A stretch of 64,000 nucleotides of DNA from Gymnothorax reevesii (GCA_029721435.1 CM056574.1:71157501-71221500), one strand, 5' to 3'. Shown: positions 1-11,849, numbered from the stretch's first letter. The notes: a model not told the origin generated them from the sequence alone. Numbers and translations: made by a program.

Positions 1-765
1 TATACACGTTATACACGTTTCGTTTTAAAATGCTAATTGGCAATTTTTAACCAATTTGTCATAACAAAGGGTTTTGCATCGTCTATATTTGTTTTAATGA
101 TTTGTCATAACCATTCAGATGTTCAAATATAATGTTCGCAAAGCTTGCAACTAGAAAAGACGTGTACAATATGAATTTAGTTCGACCTAAACGACTCTTG
201 AATGCACCATTAAAAAAAAAAAAGAAAATAAATAAACTATTTGCGGAACCTTACACTGGTTAGGCCTAGGCCTATTTTTAGTAAGCTTACTATACATCGA
301 TCAATAAGGAAATCGTAATTAATAAAAAGATCTGCTCAATATCTTATCTCTAAAGGACAATAACTTAAATGTCACTTAAAACTGAAAGACTCTTTCGTAA
401 ACTGAATTCACGGAATTAAAAGCGTAGGCCTATACGCCTGGCACTGATTCAATACATCTCTATTTATTACTCATTGTCATCCTAATAATCCCTTTAAGCT
501 CACTGGAGCCTAAAGAATTAATAATCAGCTCAGCGCGTGGCAGGAGTTCTCTATAAAATGCCCAACCATAAACTGACATCACATTCACAACTATAGAACC
601 TATCACGATATGACGCATTTCGCCACTGTTTAGAACAAAGATTGACTCCTTGACGAGAGACAACCTCGCACCTCTGCAGGTCCGACATGCATAATTTCGG
701 AGAATAACGTGATCATAAGCTCACAGGCTATTAAGTTGTATATTGCCAATTTGTTTCTTGATATT
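1..765. other. AT-rich intergenic/intronic stretch, nothing recognised
   Basis: No coding similarity, TIR or repeat shared with the rest of the window was seen. Short frames here have no family features. It probably belongs to the distal part of the TBRG1 intron or to the gene's 3' flank. Confidence 0.4.
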
Positions 766-1340
766 CAGTGGCGGGTTGTCGGCCGTAACAAAGGGAAGCC
801 AAAACCTCGCCCTTCAAAGCTTAATGACTTAAACCTTTCGCAGTTTACTTTTTTAATCAGCAGTTGCTCATACGAATTGTTAGAAGAACAGTCAAATTTA
901 TTTTCGATAGCATTGTTATACATTGCACCACGAAATTATGAGGGGTTTTCTTTCACACTAAAATTACGACATCAATTACCATAGGCCTAAGCTATAAATT
1001 CCGCGCTCAAGAAGCTCATGAAACGGCATAGATTCGCAAATTGATTAGTGAGGCTCATTAAGCAATAAACTGTGCAACATCGCATTCTTTTCCTCTATAT
1101 TAAGATTGTAGAAAATGGACTGTCATGGCTTCGTGTGAAAGAAGCCTCGCAAACTAATTTATAAAGACGTATTGATAAATTGCGTCGTCATTTGCTATCG
1201 AAAATAAATTTGATTGTCCTTCTACCAATTCGTATGAGCAACTGCTGATAAAGAAAAGTGAACTGCGAAATGTTGAAGTCATTAAGCTTTGAAGGGCGAG
1301 GTTTTGGCTTCCCTTTGTAACGACCGATGAGCCGCCACTG
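766..1340. mobile_element. hAT-like foldback MITE with ~146-bp inverted arms
   Basis: The arms 766-911 (+) and 1195-1340 (-) are inverted copies of each other. Both start CAGTGGCGG, which resembles hAT termini and the ends of the hAT element at 23827. The flanking octamers ttgatatt and ttgatggt match at 6 of 8 positions, so they may be a decayed 8-bp target duplication. Both arms give similar short peptides (GKPKPRPSKLND), which come from the repeat and are not two genes. A related arm-like sequence occurs at about 24260-24450. The class assignment is inferred from the termini. Confidence 0.55.
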
Positions 1341-2279
1341 TTGATGGTTTTTCAAAACCAATGAATCAATTGCGGCACACTTCGCTGAAGATCTACCCAC
1401 AAACCCTCAGAATTGCAGACACAGTTTCTGCAATCAAAATACGTGTTTAAAATACCAAAAAAAAAAAAAAATTTCCCTCAAGAATACAATTGCTTATATT
1501 ACACTATCGAATATATCATAATATTTTTTTTTCCTAGTTCATGCTATTTTAAACCGAGGAAATGATCAACCACGCTTTCCAGAGGTCGCATAAGCTCTCA
1601 CTTCCCAGCATGAGAAAATAAAAAGATGTTAAAATACATAACGGCAAACGCAAACGTAATTCTAACAGTCAAAATGCCCTCTATAACGAACAAGCGGTAC
1701 TACTGTACATTCAGTCCCGCGGAGCCACATCTGGTTATTCCTGGGGGTAAATTACGGCTCATTGGTTAGATCGCGGTTAGAAATGGGCGAGAAGGGCGAA
1801 ATGTCTGAGGGAACTGGACGTGAACTAACGCCGTCTCTTCGGTTTTAACGGCAACTGTTCTGCAAGTTAAAATGACCGCAGCCTAATTCAAAATGCTCAA
1901 CTTTTTCTTTCTTGCTAGAGTGCTCACGTAGTGTTTGCGGGAGGGGTGTCTTTTTAGATTCCACAGGGAATCTTTGCTCACAGACACAATTTCTTTAGAT
2001 TCTATTTCTTTCTCCTTATCACCATCTGTTATTTTGACAGGAATAGTGCACCTGTATGACCTATCGGCTTCTTTTGAAATATTTTGCGAACTCCATCTTG
2101 CTGTCTGCAGCCTAACTGAAGTGAACACCGATGCATTTTGGGGTATGTTTGGGCATGCATCGGGACCGTGATGTGAGCGGTAACGGAGCGAAACTGGAGC
2201 GGTGTAACCCGAATCATCCTAGAAAAAAAGTCCCGCTCTGCGCTCCTTTCAAAATTCCTCCGCTCAGCTCCGCTTACAT
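1341..2279. other. Unassigned stretch
   Basis: There is a poly-A run near 1459. The region around 1690-1860 is somewhat more GC-rich. No exon, TIR or repeat shared with the rest of the window was found. Confidence 0.3.
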
Positions 2280-3300
2280 GCTCTGTTCGGTACACAGGCA
2301 CAGGTTTGTCAGAGAAGCAAAAGCCAAAATCCAGTGGGCGTAATCCAAGCCGTTAACAGGGTAGCAAACACAAAACTCGTAGTCGGGCAAAAAGGGTTCG
2401 TAAACAGAAGCAGACAATAGTACCAAAGAGCAGAGCTAAAAATCGTAAATCGGACGGTCCAGTCAGAGGAGTAACACTATGAGTACAAGGCAAAGACGAT
2501 AGCAGCCTAGGTAAACAAGAGAAACGTTCTGACAAGGAAGTGCTGTGAAAAGACTCCTAATATACACTCACGGGAAGTCACATGCTTAACAAAACCCAGG
2601 AGCAGGAAGTCAGACTGATTACAAAGGAAGTTAACATGAGGGAGAACCTAATCACATGAAATAGGCAAAAGCCAAAATGCGAACAGGGATCACAAGACAG
2701 CCAATAGACAGAACAAACAGATCCAATTAGGGATTTCTACATGCACAGAGTGAGTGGAAGAACAATGATTAGACAGGTGCAGAGAATCTGCTAGAAGCAC
2801 AGTAAAGTAAATTGAGTGAAGGCAAGAGGCGGAGACTAGAACAGGGCGAATGCTGAGGTAGAGTGCAGCTATACAATCCCTAGTGCTTGTTAGTAAGTCA
2901 GTACTAAGTACAATGTTAGACTTGGTTAGTAATTTAACAAAACAAAAAATAGTGAGTATTGGTCAGTAATCTAGAAAAGCAAGGCGAAGGAAGTCAACGA
3001 GACTGGAAGGAATGGTTGAAATCCAGAAACTATTACATCACTCGAAAGAGTGGCACGCAATACCGGGGCTGTGAGCAATGGCAAGTCAAGAGACCAGACA
3101 GGGGGAGACAAAGTGCAAAGCATGGCAAAAACAAAAACGGTAGGCAAAAACATGGCAAAACTAAACTAGACAAAACATGAACATAATCAGGTATCCAAAT
3201 CACAATACATAATTCAAGACATGGTCAGGCAATACAGAGATCAGACAGAACATCAAAAGCATGGCAAACAGAGCAGAATCATAACACTAAGACTCTTGGT
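2280..3300 (-). mobile_element. LTR-like retroelement relic
   Basis: The reverse complement of about 2280-2700 resembles the LTR-like block at 52560-53190. Shared landmarks in the same order are a TATA-like GTGTATATTA, a CTTGTCAGA-type motif and a TGCCCGACTACGAG motif. The stretch to 3300 has the same low-complexity style (repeated TTTTGCCATG words in reverse complement) and may be more of the same element. No pol or gag coding was seen. The outer ends are uncertain. Confidence 0.4.
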
Positions 3301-3756
3301 CAGCTCCATGAGGAGACCTTGTACTGCCTTTGTGGATGTTCGTGGGGGTCACACCTGTTACTGACTGTTCTTTTGAGTTCATTTTTGAATGTGTGTTCCG
3401 TTCAGTCTTGTTGTGATTTTTCATTTTCAACGTGTGCTCGTTAGGTTTAGTGCATCTGTTTATTATTGTCCAAATCGGCCCATTAACACATTTAATTTAT
3501 CGAAGTCAACCCACCCAACATATTTGAATTGTTAAAATAAGAAAATAAATTTGAGTCACAAAATTATTTGAATCCAAACTGGTGTTGCGTTTTCATTGCC
3601 TCTGAGTATAATCGCATGGAGCTTTTTGAATTCTATACATGCAAAAGAAATGTCTATTGATACTTCTAAAATGATCTCCTTTAGCAGAGGACACACTGAA
3701 CTAAGGCTCGTGATAACTCGAGACCTTGGGCGAAATACAAACAAAAATAGGACCAA

Positions 3757-3895
3757 GGGTCCTGTAGCTTACCGGCAAGCAATCTTATAGTGATGATACA
3801 AGCTATGAAAAATTTCATGGAAAATTTGACCTTCAAATCATTGAATGTCAATGCGAAGGTCAGTAAATTAAAGTTGGCATATACGCATTGTTACC
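3757..3895. repeat. Dispersed copy of the GGTCAA-rich repeat
   Basis: It shares with 8406-8510 the run CTTACCGGCAAG, then GTGATGATACAAG, a TTTCATG block and TTTGACCTTCAAATCATT, in the same order. It is a detached unit of the degenerate array at 8406-9170. Confidence 0.6.
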
Positions 3896-3974
3896 ATGAG
3901 ACTCAAGAACAGACATAGCATCCGTGAAGCCTCTGTCGACGACCACATTACCGTGGCAGATAACATAGCAAATG

Positions 3975-5433
3975 TTGAAACTGAAAAATTTGATAATTTT
4001 ATCTACAAAATAAGCTCATTTCAAATTTTAAGGCTGCTAAAGGTCTCAAAAAACCTGGGACAGGGGCATGGTGTAGCATCCCCTCTTCTTTTTAACACAG
4101 AGTCTAGGCATTGAGGAGACAAGTTTCTTGAGTTTAGCTATTGGAATTTGATCCCACTCTTGTTTAATGCAGGCTTCCAACTGCTGGAGAGTTTTTGGTC
4201 TCCTTTGATGGACTTTTCATTTAATTAAGCACCAAGTGTTTTCAATCCTTGAAATATCAGGATTGCAGGCAGGCCAGTTCAGCACACAAATTCTTGTACT
4301 TCAAAGCCATAATGTTGTAATAGCTGCAGTAGGTGGTTTTGCATTGTCCTGCTGAAATACACAAGGCCTTCCCTGGAATAGATGTCATCTGGTGGGGAGC
4401 ATATGTTGCTCCAAAACCTTTATATACCTTTCAGCATTGATGGTGCTTTTTAAAACATGCAAGGGTTCCACAACATATGCACTAATGCATCCCCATACCA
4501 TCAGAGATGCTGGCTTTTGAACTGAACGCTGATAACAGAAGGGGTGGCCTTTCTCCTCTTTAGCTCGGAGGACACAACGCCCCTGATTTCCAACAAGAAT
4601 GTCAAATTTGAACTCGTCTGACCACAGGAGACTTTGCTGCAGTCCATTTCAAATGAGCTTAGGCCCACAGAACACTGTGGTGCTTCTGGATCATGCTCAA
4701 AAATGGCTTCCTTTTTACATGAGTTTTAGGTGGCATCTGTGGATGGCACGGTGGACTTGGTTTCCTGAAGTATTCCTGGGCCCATTTAGTAATGTCAATG
4801 ACAGAATCATGCCGATCAGTCATGCAGTGGCATCTGAGGGCCCGAAGATCACGGGCATCCAGTAAAGGTCTTCGGCCATGTCCCTCACGCACAGAGATTT
4901 TTCCTTTCTCAGAACCTTTTGATAATGTTATGAACCGTCGATTATGAGACCTTCAGAGCCTTTGCAATCTGGCGTTGAGGAACATTGTTTTTAAAGTATT
5001 CCACAATTTGTTTTACACAAGCCTTCACAGGTTGGAGAGCCTCTGGCCATCTTTACTTCTGAGAAACTCAACCCCTCTCAGACATCCCTTTTATAGCCAA
5101 TTATATTACACACCTGATGCCAGAAAACGTAATTACTTGCTGAATGTTGTGTCAGCTGATTCTTTAATATATTAATAGCCTTTTCAGCCCATTTTTGCCT
5201 GTGTCCCAACTTTTTTGACATGTTGCAGTCAGAAAATTTGAAATACGCTCATTTTGTGGATAAAAATGTTAAATGTCTCAGTTTCAACGTTAGAAATGTT
5301 ATATAGGTTCTACTGTAAATAACATAATAACATAATAAAAATAACATAATTGGCTCATGTGATCTGAAAGTCATTGCATTTAGATTTTATTCACAATATA
5401 CACTTCGTCCCAACTATTTCAGAATTGGGGTTG
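3975..5433 (-). mobile_element. Tc1-like transposon relic with dead transposase
   Basis: The minus strand carries scattered Tc1 transposase pieces in the same order as the open copy at 60674-61846: an HTH region near 4900-5000, a frame with GRRPLLDARDLRALR at about 4850, and the downstream DDE region in broken frames to about 4090. The inverted ends are about 3975-4060 and 5180-5433. The right end reads TTGGGG then TTG next to TA (5434-5435). The left tip seems lost. It is a different, older family than the one at 60446. Many stops and frameshifts make it inactive. Confidence 0.7.
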
Positions 5434-5498
5434 TATATAAATGAAAAAAATTTAACTGGAAGAATTAAGTGAGAGCCAAACTCACACAATTAATTTCT

Positions 5499-6635
5499 AA
5501 CATAACATGACATGACATGACATGACGAGAACAGGCCGTTCAGCCAGACTAGGCTCGCCAGTTTCTTTTACTATTGTGAATATATCACTTCTGAATCTCA
5601 ATGGTAACTAGCTTTAAGTCAAGCCTGCTCTTGAAAATTCCCAAGGTTTCTACCTCAACAATATGGTCAGGCAAGCTATTTCGCATTGAAATTACTCTCT
5701 GGGTGAAAAAATATTTCCTGATATCAGTGCTAAATTTACCCTTGGTCAACTTCCGTTTGTGACCTTGAGTCCTACGAACAAAACTTGGCCAAAGGAATCC
5801 TACCTAAATCACTTTGTTAATCCCTTAAACCTCAATCAGATCACCCCAAAATCTCCTTTTCCTTAAGACTAAAGAGATAAAGGATCTTCAGCCTCTTCTC
5901 ATAGCTTTCATCTTTTATACCTGAAATTAGCTTAGTGGATCTTCTCTGAACGTTTTCTACAGCCTCTATATCTTTCTTAAAGTATGGTCCCCAGAGCTGC
6001 CCACAATACTCCAGATGTGGTCTGACGAATGTGTTGTACAAGAGAAATATGACCTCCTTGGATTTGTACTCAACACTTTTGGCTATATACCCCAGCATCC
6101 GACTGGCTTTTTTAACTGTTACGTCACAATGGCTAGAACCTGTGATGGTTTGGTCAACAATAACTCCCAGATATTTTTCCTGTGGAGCACATTCCAGTTT
6201 TAAACTTCTCTTGAAGTTTCATTCATTCATTTTCTATACCCGATTATTCCTCACAAGGGTCATGGGGCGAGCTGGAGCCTATCCCAGCTGACTACGGGCA
6301 AAGGCAGGGACCCACCCTGGACAGGTTGCCAATCCATTGCAGGGTGCACACACCATTCACTCTCACACTCATACCTATGGGCAATTTTGTGTCTCCAATT
6401 TACCTGATATGCATGTCTTTGGACTCTGGGAGGAAACCAGAGTACCCGGAGAAAACCCATGCGAACACGGGGAAAACATGCAAACTCCACACAGAAAGGC
6501 CCCAGGCCGGATTCGAACCCACGACCTTCTTGCTGTGAGGCAGCAACGCTAACTTCACATTTCGCTTCATGAAATTTCCTTTGCCACATTTCTGCCAAAT
6601 TCTGGATTCTATCGTATCAACACAACAAATTTTAG
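5499..6635 (-). mobile_element. CR1-type LINE 3' relic, interrupted by a SINE
   Basis: It is the reverse complement of the 3' half of the LINE at 13430-16152. The 5841-6098 frame reads NTFVRPHLEYCGQLWGPY, the usual region downstream of the reverse transcriptase. The element tail, reading outwards, is a short ATGTC/ATGTT pentamer array (5500-5525), as in jockey-superfamily LINEs. Similarity runs to about 6635, so the copy is 5'-truncated. The SINE at 6221-6553 sits inside it. Confidence 0.75.
6221..6553 (-). mobile_element. tRNA-derived SINE (DANA/HAmo-like), 5'-truncated
   Basis: On the minus strand it starts near GCGTTGCTGCCTCACAGCAA, carries a perfect pol III B box GGGTTCGAATCC (plus 6509-6520), and continues with the teleost SINE body (TGTGGAGTTTGCATG, GACATGCATATCAGG). 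It ends in AAAATGAATGAATG. The A-box end is missing. The body resembles the SINE family widespread in fish; the family name is from memory. It splits a CR1-type LINE copy. Confidence 0.8.
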
Positions 6636-7513
6636 CAAATTCCCTGAGTGTGTCATGGCTGGAAACTTTGTCAAATGTACCTTAATTTACATGCGTGGCT
6701 GCTGGAAATAATTTTACCGATTGTATCATCTATCATATAACATATTTTTTGAACAAATATCTTTCTATCTTGGCAATATGACATGAATTTCAACAAATTC
6801 CTTTTTTATTCATTAGGAAAATACATCAGCTACAATGTGCATTTATAATCGTTTGCTTATAATCACTGGTGACACTTTGCCCCCAGAATGGGTGGCCTCT
6901 CCCAAAAACTAAATGTTAAAAATATCTTTTTTTTGTCATAAAGAAAATTGATATTGCAAGTTTCTCTGGTTGATTCATGAACCCCATGGAGTGGTTTAAC
7001 AATGTTGAAAATTATTTTGAATTTGGTGGTTTGGGCCAGAAAACGCCCTTAAAGGGACCTTTTAACCGATTGTGTACATGCAAATTGGTCAACAATGGTG
7101 CTTTCTGGGGGCTACTTGCTGATAGCTCATCTTTGATCAAACTTCATCTGACTGTAACAGCACTTTCAGGTAATTTTATATCATCTTCGATTTTTCTGGA
7201 GGTGACGACTGGCTGAATCTTAGCCATTCTCAATATTCTTAATTCCGTTTTTAAACAGTAGTTTCTCATTTTCTTCTGCATGTATCAGGTTATTGTTGCC
7301 ATTTTAAAGCATTTGAGATCATTTTAGAGGAAGATCCTATAATTTGCTGCACTTCTTTATACATTTCCCCCTCTCCAATCAACTTTTGAATCAATTTACA
7401 TTGTTCCTCCAAACAATGCATGGAATGGCCCATTTTACTTCACAATTCAGAGAAATTATAATTTATAACAATGTGTGAAACATTTGCTTCCCTTCTTCCT
7501 TAAAAAAAGACAA
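6636..7513. other. Unassigned stretch
   Basis: No conserved coding, TIR or shared repeat was recognised. A 79-codon frame at 6977 has no family features. Confidence 0.35.
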
Positions 7514-7990
7514 TTAACCTGTTCGCGCAGAAGCCAAATTTGGCTATTTATGCATTACCTAATTAAAGCCTTTATAATTCAAGATCTGAGCTCCACAGAA
7601 AGGGGAGACATGGCTGAAATGAAACAAGATCCTTGAGGCATTTAGAATTCCATCAAATATCAGTTTCTTTTCATAATTTTAGTTCAGAGTAAAGGCCACA
7701 AACACAAAAAAGTTTCATGAAAATTGAGCAATAAATACTGAGAAACGAAAAATGACTGGGAGTCAAAACAATATGTTTCCTGGATCATAAACTCCTTGGC
7801 CACAAGTGTACTTCATTTGACAGTGCTTTTCAAAATTATCTACTCTCTACGAGCCAAATAAGTCAGCTCTACAAGTGACTCCCCATGCCGTCAGAGCCCC
7901 CAGAATAGAGCACCGTCAAATCATGCAACAATCATATATTTAACACAAATTAACTTTCCAATCATGAAGTTCAATATGAATCAATAGTTT
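7514..7990 (+). repeat. TTAA-terminated repeat, copy A (piggyBac-like MITE?)
   Basis: It starts TTAA then CCTGTTCGCGCAG and AGCCAAATTTGGCTATTTATG. The same start and the following few hundred bases recur at 8129 and 36250, with shared blocks such as CTTTATAATTCAAGATCTGA and TTTTCATAATTTTAG. A TTAA next to CC suggests a piggyBac-type end, but the opposite terminus was not identified. The right limit is approximate. Confidence 0.5.
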
Positions 7991-8128
7991 TCTGATGGAA
8001 TTCAGGATGAGTTTATCAATATCAGGTTTATCGTTTTATCAAACCAAACACATGCCTATTCTCCACGATAAAGTTCAGAGTTTTGTCCATTTATCTACAA
8101 ACCCCGCAACTGCAAGCACACATACTCA

Positions 8129-8405
8129 TTAACCCCTTTGCGCAGCAGCAAAATCTGGCTATTTATGTGTTACCTTATTTAAGACTTTATAATTTGCAGC
8201 TTCACAGAGAGGAAGAGAATAGCTCAACTGAGTCAAGACACTTGTAGCATTTAGATTCCATCATATTTCAGTTTATTTTCATGATTTTGGTAGAGAAAGG
8301 CTGCTGCAGACATAAAAAAAAAAAACCTCCAATAAAATTCAGCATTGAAATTGTAAAAATAATACTGAGAATTCAAAAAAAAAGAAAAAAAGAAAAAAAA
8401 GACGA
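8129..8405 (+). repeat. TTAA-terminated repeat, copy B
   Basis: It begins TTAACCCCTTTGCGCAG and parallels copy A through the TATTTATG, CTTTATAATTTGC and TTTTCATGATTTTGG blocks. Similarity stops in A-rich sequence where the GGTCAA-rich array begins. Confidence 0.5.
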
Positions 8406-9170
8406 AAGGTCCTGCAGCTTACCGGCAAGTGATGATACAAGTTATGAAAATTTCATGTGAAGTTTGACCTTCAAATCATTAAAGGTCAATGTCAATGTCA
8501 CTAAATAAATGTTCAGATACATTTATTAGACCTCCTTTGTATCTGGAATACAATTCTTATTCTACTTTCTAAATATCTCTCATACAAATCGTGGCTGTAT
8601 TTGTGACCATTTAAGTGGTACAAGTCATTGTAATTTCACTATGTCGAGTTAGACCTTCGAAGGTCACAGAGAGTCAAGTTGAATGTCACCAAATTAAAAT
8701 TCTTGCGTGACTTCCTATATATTTGTAACCCAAACCTAGACTCCATCTGTGACCATTTTATTGACACAAGTCATTGAATTTTCACTAGGTCACATTTGAC
8801 ACTCGAAGGTCAATATGAACATCAGCAAATAAAAGTTCAAACGTGACTTCCTATATTGTCTCTAATAAAAACCTAAACTCTATCTGTAATTGTTTTAGTG
8901 ATATAAATTATTTAAATTTCCCAGTAAAGTCTGTCCTTTGAAAGTCATCGAATGTCAAGATCAAAGTCACCGAATGAAAGTTCATGTCTGGCTTCATACA
9001 AGTGTTCAATACACATATGTGCTTTATCTTCAATATTTTCAAGTCTAGCAGCCTTTGAAAATTGTACCATTTTGCTTGATCTCAAGTTTGACCTTTCAAT
9101 GTCATCTGAGGTCAACTTTAACACAGCCAAAATATACTAGGTCATAGATGACTTCCCATTTGTCGATAAC
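8406..9170. repeat. Degenerate ~140-bp tandem array rich in GGTCA words
   Basis: Successive units near 8450, 8625, 8768 and 8907 share the order AAGTCATT, a TTTCAC/TTTCCC block, GACCTTCGAAGGTCA-like palindromes, a CACCAAAT/AGCAAAT step, AAAGTTCA and GACTTCCTATAT. Spacing is about 140 bases and units are strongly diverged. A detached unit lies at 3757. Confidence 0.55.
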
Positions 9171-9720
9171 ACAAACCATTTTGACCATTCTCCATAAGAC
9201 CCAATGTTAAAGTACAGTGCCCCCACTAGACCCACTTCCGTCGATTCAATCAAAATGGCACTCGCACTGTACATCAAGTGTACCAAGGTGAGTTGATTAC
9301 CAGATTTAGAAAAAAGTTACAGTTTTTGATAAATAATTTTATGAAATCTTAAGTCCTATCTTTTAACACTGTTAATATTTTCCCTGACCTCAAATTTGAC
9401 CTTTCAAAGTCATCTTAGGTCAAATGTAACATTGCTAAAATAGAGGTCATATGACTTCCTATATGTGGATAATGCAAACTTAATCTCTGTCTGCAACAAT
9501 TTAGCTTCCACAGGCCATTTTGCCAGAAGACCCAATGTTGAAGTACTGCGCCCCCACTAGACCCAATTCCCTCTATTCAATCAAAATGGTGCTTGCTTTG
9601 TACATTGATGGTACCAAGGTAAGTTGATTTCCTGATTTAGGAAAAAAAAAAGTTACTGAGCAGTTTTTGAGAAATATATATATTTTTAATTTCTCAGTCC
9701 TATCTTTAACATTGGGGTCA
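9085..9720 (+). repeat. Two direct repeat units of about 310-340 bp
   Basis: Unit 1 (about 9085-9385) and unit 2 (about 9395-9720) share TTTGACCTTTCAA, the AGACCCAATGTT block (9197 and 9538), GCCCCCACTAGACCCA, ATTCAATCAAAATGG and GGTACCAAGGTAAGTTG-like words in the same order. This grades into the upstream array. No coding is seen. Confidence 0.65.
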
Positions 9721-9897
9721 ACATTTCAAGGGCCTATACAACAGACAAAAATGATTCAATCAAAAATACAAAAAAAAAAAACGCCCAGAGCTATGGTCTA
9801 GTAGTATGTTATGGCAATTTTACACAAAAATTCATACGGCCAAAAAAATGTTCCGTACGACAGACCCCAAACCACGACAGAAGCTTATCGACCCATA

Positions 9898-11527
9898 CAG
9901 TATCTCACAAAAGTGAGTACACCCCTCACATTTTGACAGTTAATTTATTATATCTTTTCAAGGGACAATGCTACAGAAGTGAAACTTCTATATATTCTAG
10001 AGTAGTCATGGTACAATATGTGTAGCAGTGTAGATTTACTGCATTGTCTAAATACCTGAACAAAGAGTCACTATTTCCAAAATGGATGGCAACAAAAGTG
10101 AGTGCACACCCTAATTGATAATGGTCAACCAAGCAATGAAATGCGACTTGTTCATCATGTTCATGCTTTTGTCTGTTCGACTGGGCCATATGAGGTTGTG
10201 TAACATGTTGAAGGGTTAAATTGTGGTACTTTGGGTGCAATGCTCTCATTCTGGTCACTGGATGGTCAACATGGCACCTCATGGGAAAGAACTCTCTGAG
10301 GATCTGAAAAAGAGAATTGCTGCTCTCCACAAAGATGGTGTAAGCTACAAGAGGATCTGTGAAACCATGAAACTGAGCTACAGAACGGTGGCCAAGGTTA
10401 TCCAGCGATTTTCCAAGACAAGTTCTGCTCGGCACAGGCCTCGTCAGGGTCGACCGAAGAGGTTGAGTCCTCATGCTCTGCGTCAGGTGCACAAGTTGGC
10501 TTCAGAAAACAGATGCAGGAGTGCTGGCAGCATTGCTAAAAAGGTTGTAGCAGTGGGAGAACAGCCTGTCAGTGCTCAGACCATACGCCATGCTCTGCGC
10601 AAAGATGGTCTGCATGGCCGTCGGCCAAGATGGAAGCCTCTTCTGAAGCTAGCCCACAAGAAAGCCCGAAAACAGTTTGTTGAAGACAACCAGTCCAAGA
10701 ACATGAAATACTAGAACCATGTTCTGTGGTCTGACGAGACCAAGATAAACACTTTCGGCTCAGATGGTGTCCAGCATGTGTGGCGGCGCCCTGGTGAGAA
10801 GTATCAAAACAAGTGTGTACTGCCTACAGTCAAACATGGTGGCGGCAGCATCACGGTCTGTGGCTGCATAAGTGCTTCTGGTCCTGGGGAGCTGCACTTC
10901 ATTAATGGAATAATGGATCCAACATGTACTGTGAGATTCTGAAGCAGAACATGATGCCCTTCCTTCAGAAACTGGGCCGCACGGCTGTTTTCCAACATGA
11001 TAACGACCCAAAACACACCTCCAAGATGACAACTGCCTTCCTGAAGAAGCTGAAGGTGATGGTGTGGCCAAGTATGTCTCCAGACCTGAATCCCATTGAG
11101 CACCGGTGGGGCATCCTAAGGAGGAAGGTGGAGGAACAGCAGGTGTCCAACATCCACCAGCTCCGTGATGTTGTCATGGAGGAGTGGAGGATCCCAGCAA
11201 CAACCTGCGCAGCTCTGGTGAATTTCATGCCTCGGAGAATCAAGGCAGTGCTGGACAACAATGACGGTCACACTAAATATTGACACTATGGACACAATTT
11301 GGCATGTTGACGGTGAGGTGTACTCACTTTTGTTGCCACCCATTTTGGAAATAGTGACTGTTTGTTCAGTTATTTGGACAGTGCAGTAAATCTACACTGC
11401 TAGACATATTGTGCAATGACTACTCTAGAATATATTCAGTTTTCATTTCTGTAACGTTGTCCCTTAAAAAGATATACTAAATTAATAGTCGAAATGTGAA
11501 GGGTGTACTCACTTTTGTGACATATTG
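9898..11527 (+). mobile_element. Complete Tc1 element with TA target duplication
   Basis: The ends CAGTATCTCACAAAAGTGAG (from 9898) and, in reverse complement, CAATATGTCACAAAAGTGAG (to 11527) are flanked by TA at 9896-9897 and 11528-11529. Inverted arms extend about 220 bp. The length of 1630 bp fits Tc1 elements. A broken transposase frame lies inside. Confidence 0.93.
10271..11283 (+). pseudogene. Tc1 transposase pseudogene (DD34E)
   Basis: Cut-and-paste DNA transposase of the Tc1 clade. The likely family start is the ATG at 10271 (MAPHGKELSEDLKKRI); the longer frame from 10223 adds untypical residues. The N-terminal paired HTH region runs to about 10620. The DDE core is recognisable: WSDETK near 10728, FQHDNDPKH near 10995 and NPIEHRWGIL near 11092. 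The frame is broken twice. An in-frame TAG at 10712-10714 sits where the family has Trp, and a one-base frame change lies near 10920. The C-terminal frame ends normally with NNDGHTKY at 11283. It cannot make a full protein; intact TIRs suggest it could once be mobilised in trans. Confidence 0.9.
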
Positions 11528-11755
11528 TAGGTGAAATCGGCCCATTTCAGTGAATGTGGTATAAATTCTAAAACAGATAGAATAAAAAAGCAATAAACAC
11601 AAAGCAAAATGCCAGCACATGTAGTATTATTAGCAAAGGCTAACAGCTACTCTTGTTCGCCAATGTGGCAAACTAGCTCTGTGATCATAGTGTCTTGTTA
11701 GCTAGCTGGCTAGAAGTAAGATCAAGCTATTCCATACAAAATCAGTTCTACTCAC

Positions 11756-11849
11756 TCTGCAAGAGGAAAAACTCTCCATCATTGAGTTTCTCCTCCAAAG
11801 AATCAATGCTGTCAGCCCCCCAGTCCGTTCCATTAAGAAAAACAGCCAT
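11756..11849 (-). other. Possible first coding exon of unknown gene or element
   Basis: The minus strand has an ATG followed by 31 sense codons (MAVFLNGTDWGADSIDSLEE..., ending FFLLQ) and then A|GTGAGT, a strong donor-like site, at 11755. The acidic, tidy reading frame is unlike the surrounding decayed repeats. I do not recognise the protein. It could be a short exon of a transposon or a chance frame; no acceptor-linked partner exon was found. Confidence 0.25.

Noticed and set aside
6509..6520. A tRNA gene, because of the perfect B box
   Set aside because: No cloverleaf or A box surrounds it; the context is a 5'-truncated SINE.
6260..6598. A 112-codon minus-strand frame
   Set aside because: It is the translated body of the tRNA-derived SINE.
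10760..11261. Minus-strand frames of ~100 codons in the Tc1 element
   Set aside because: They are antisense shadows of the transposase pseudogene.
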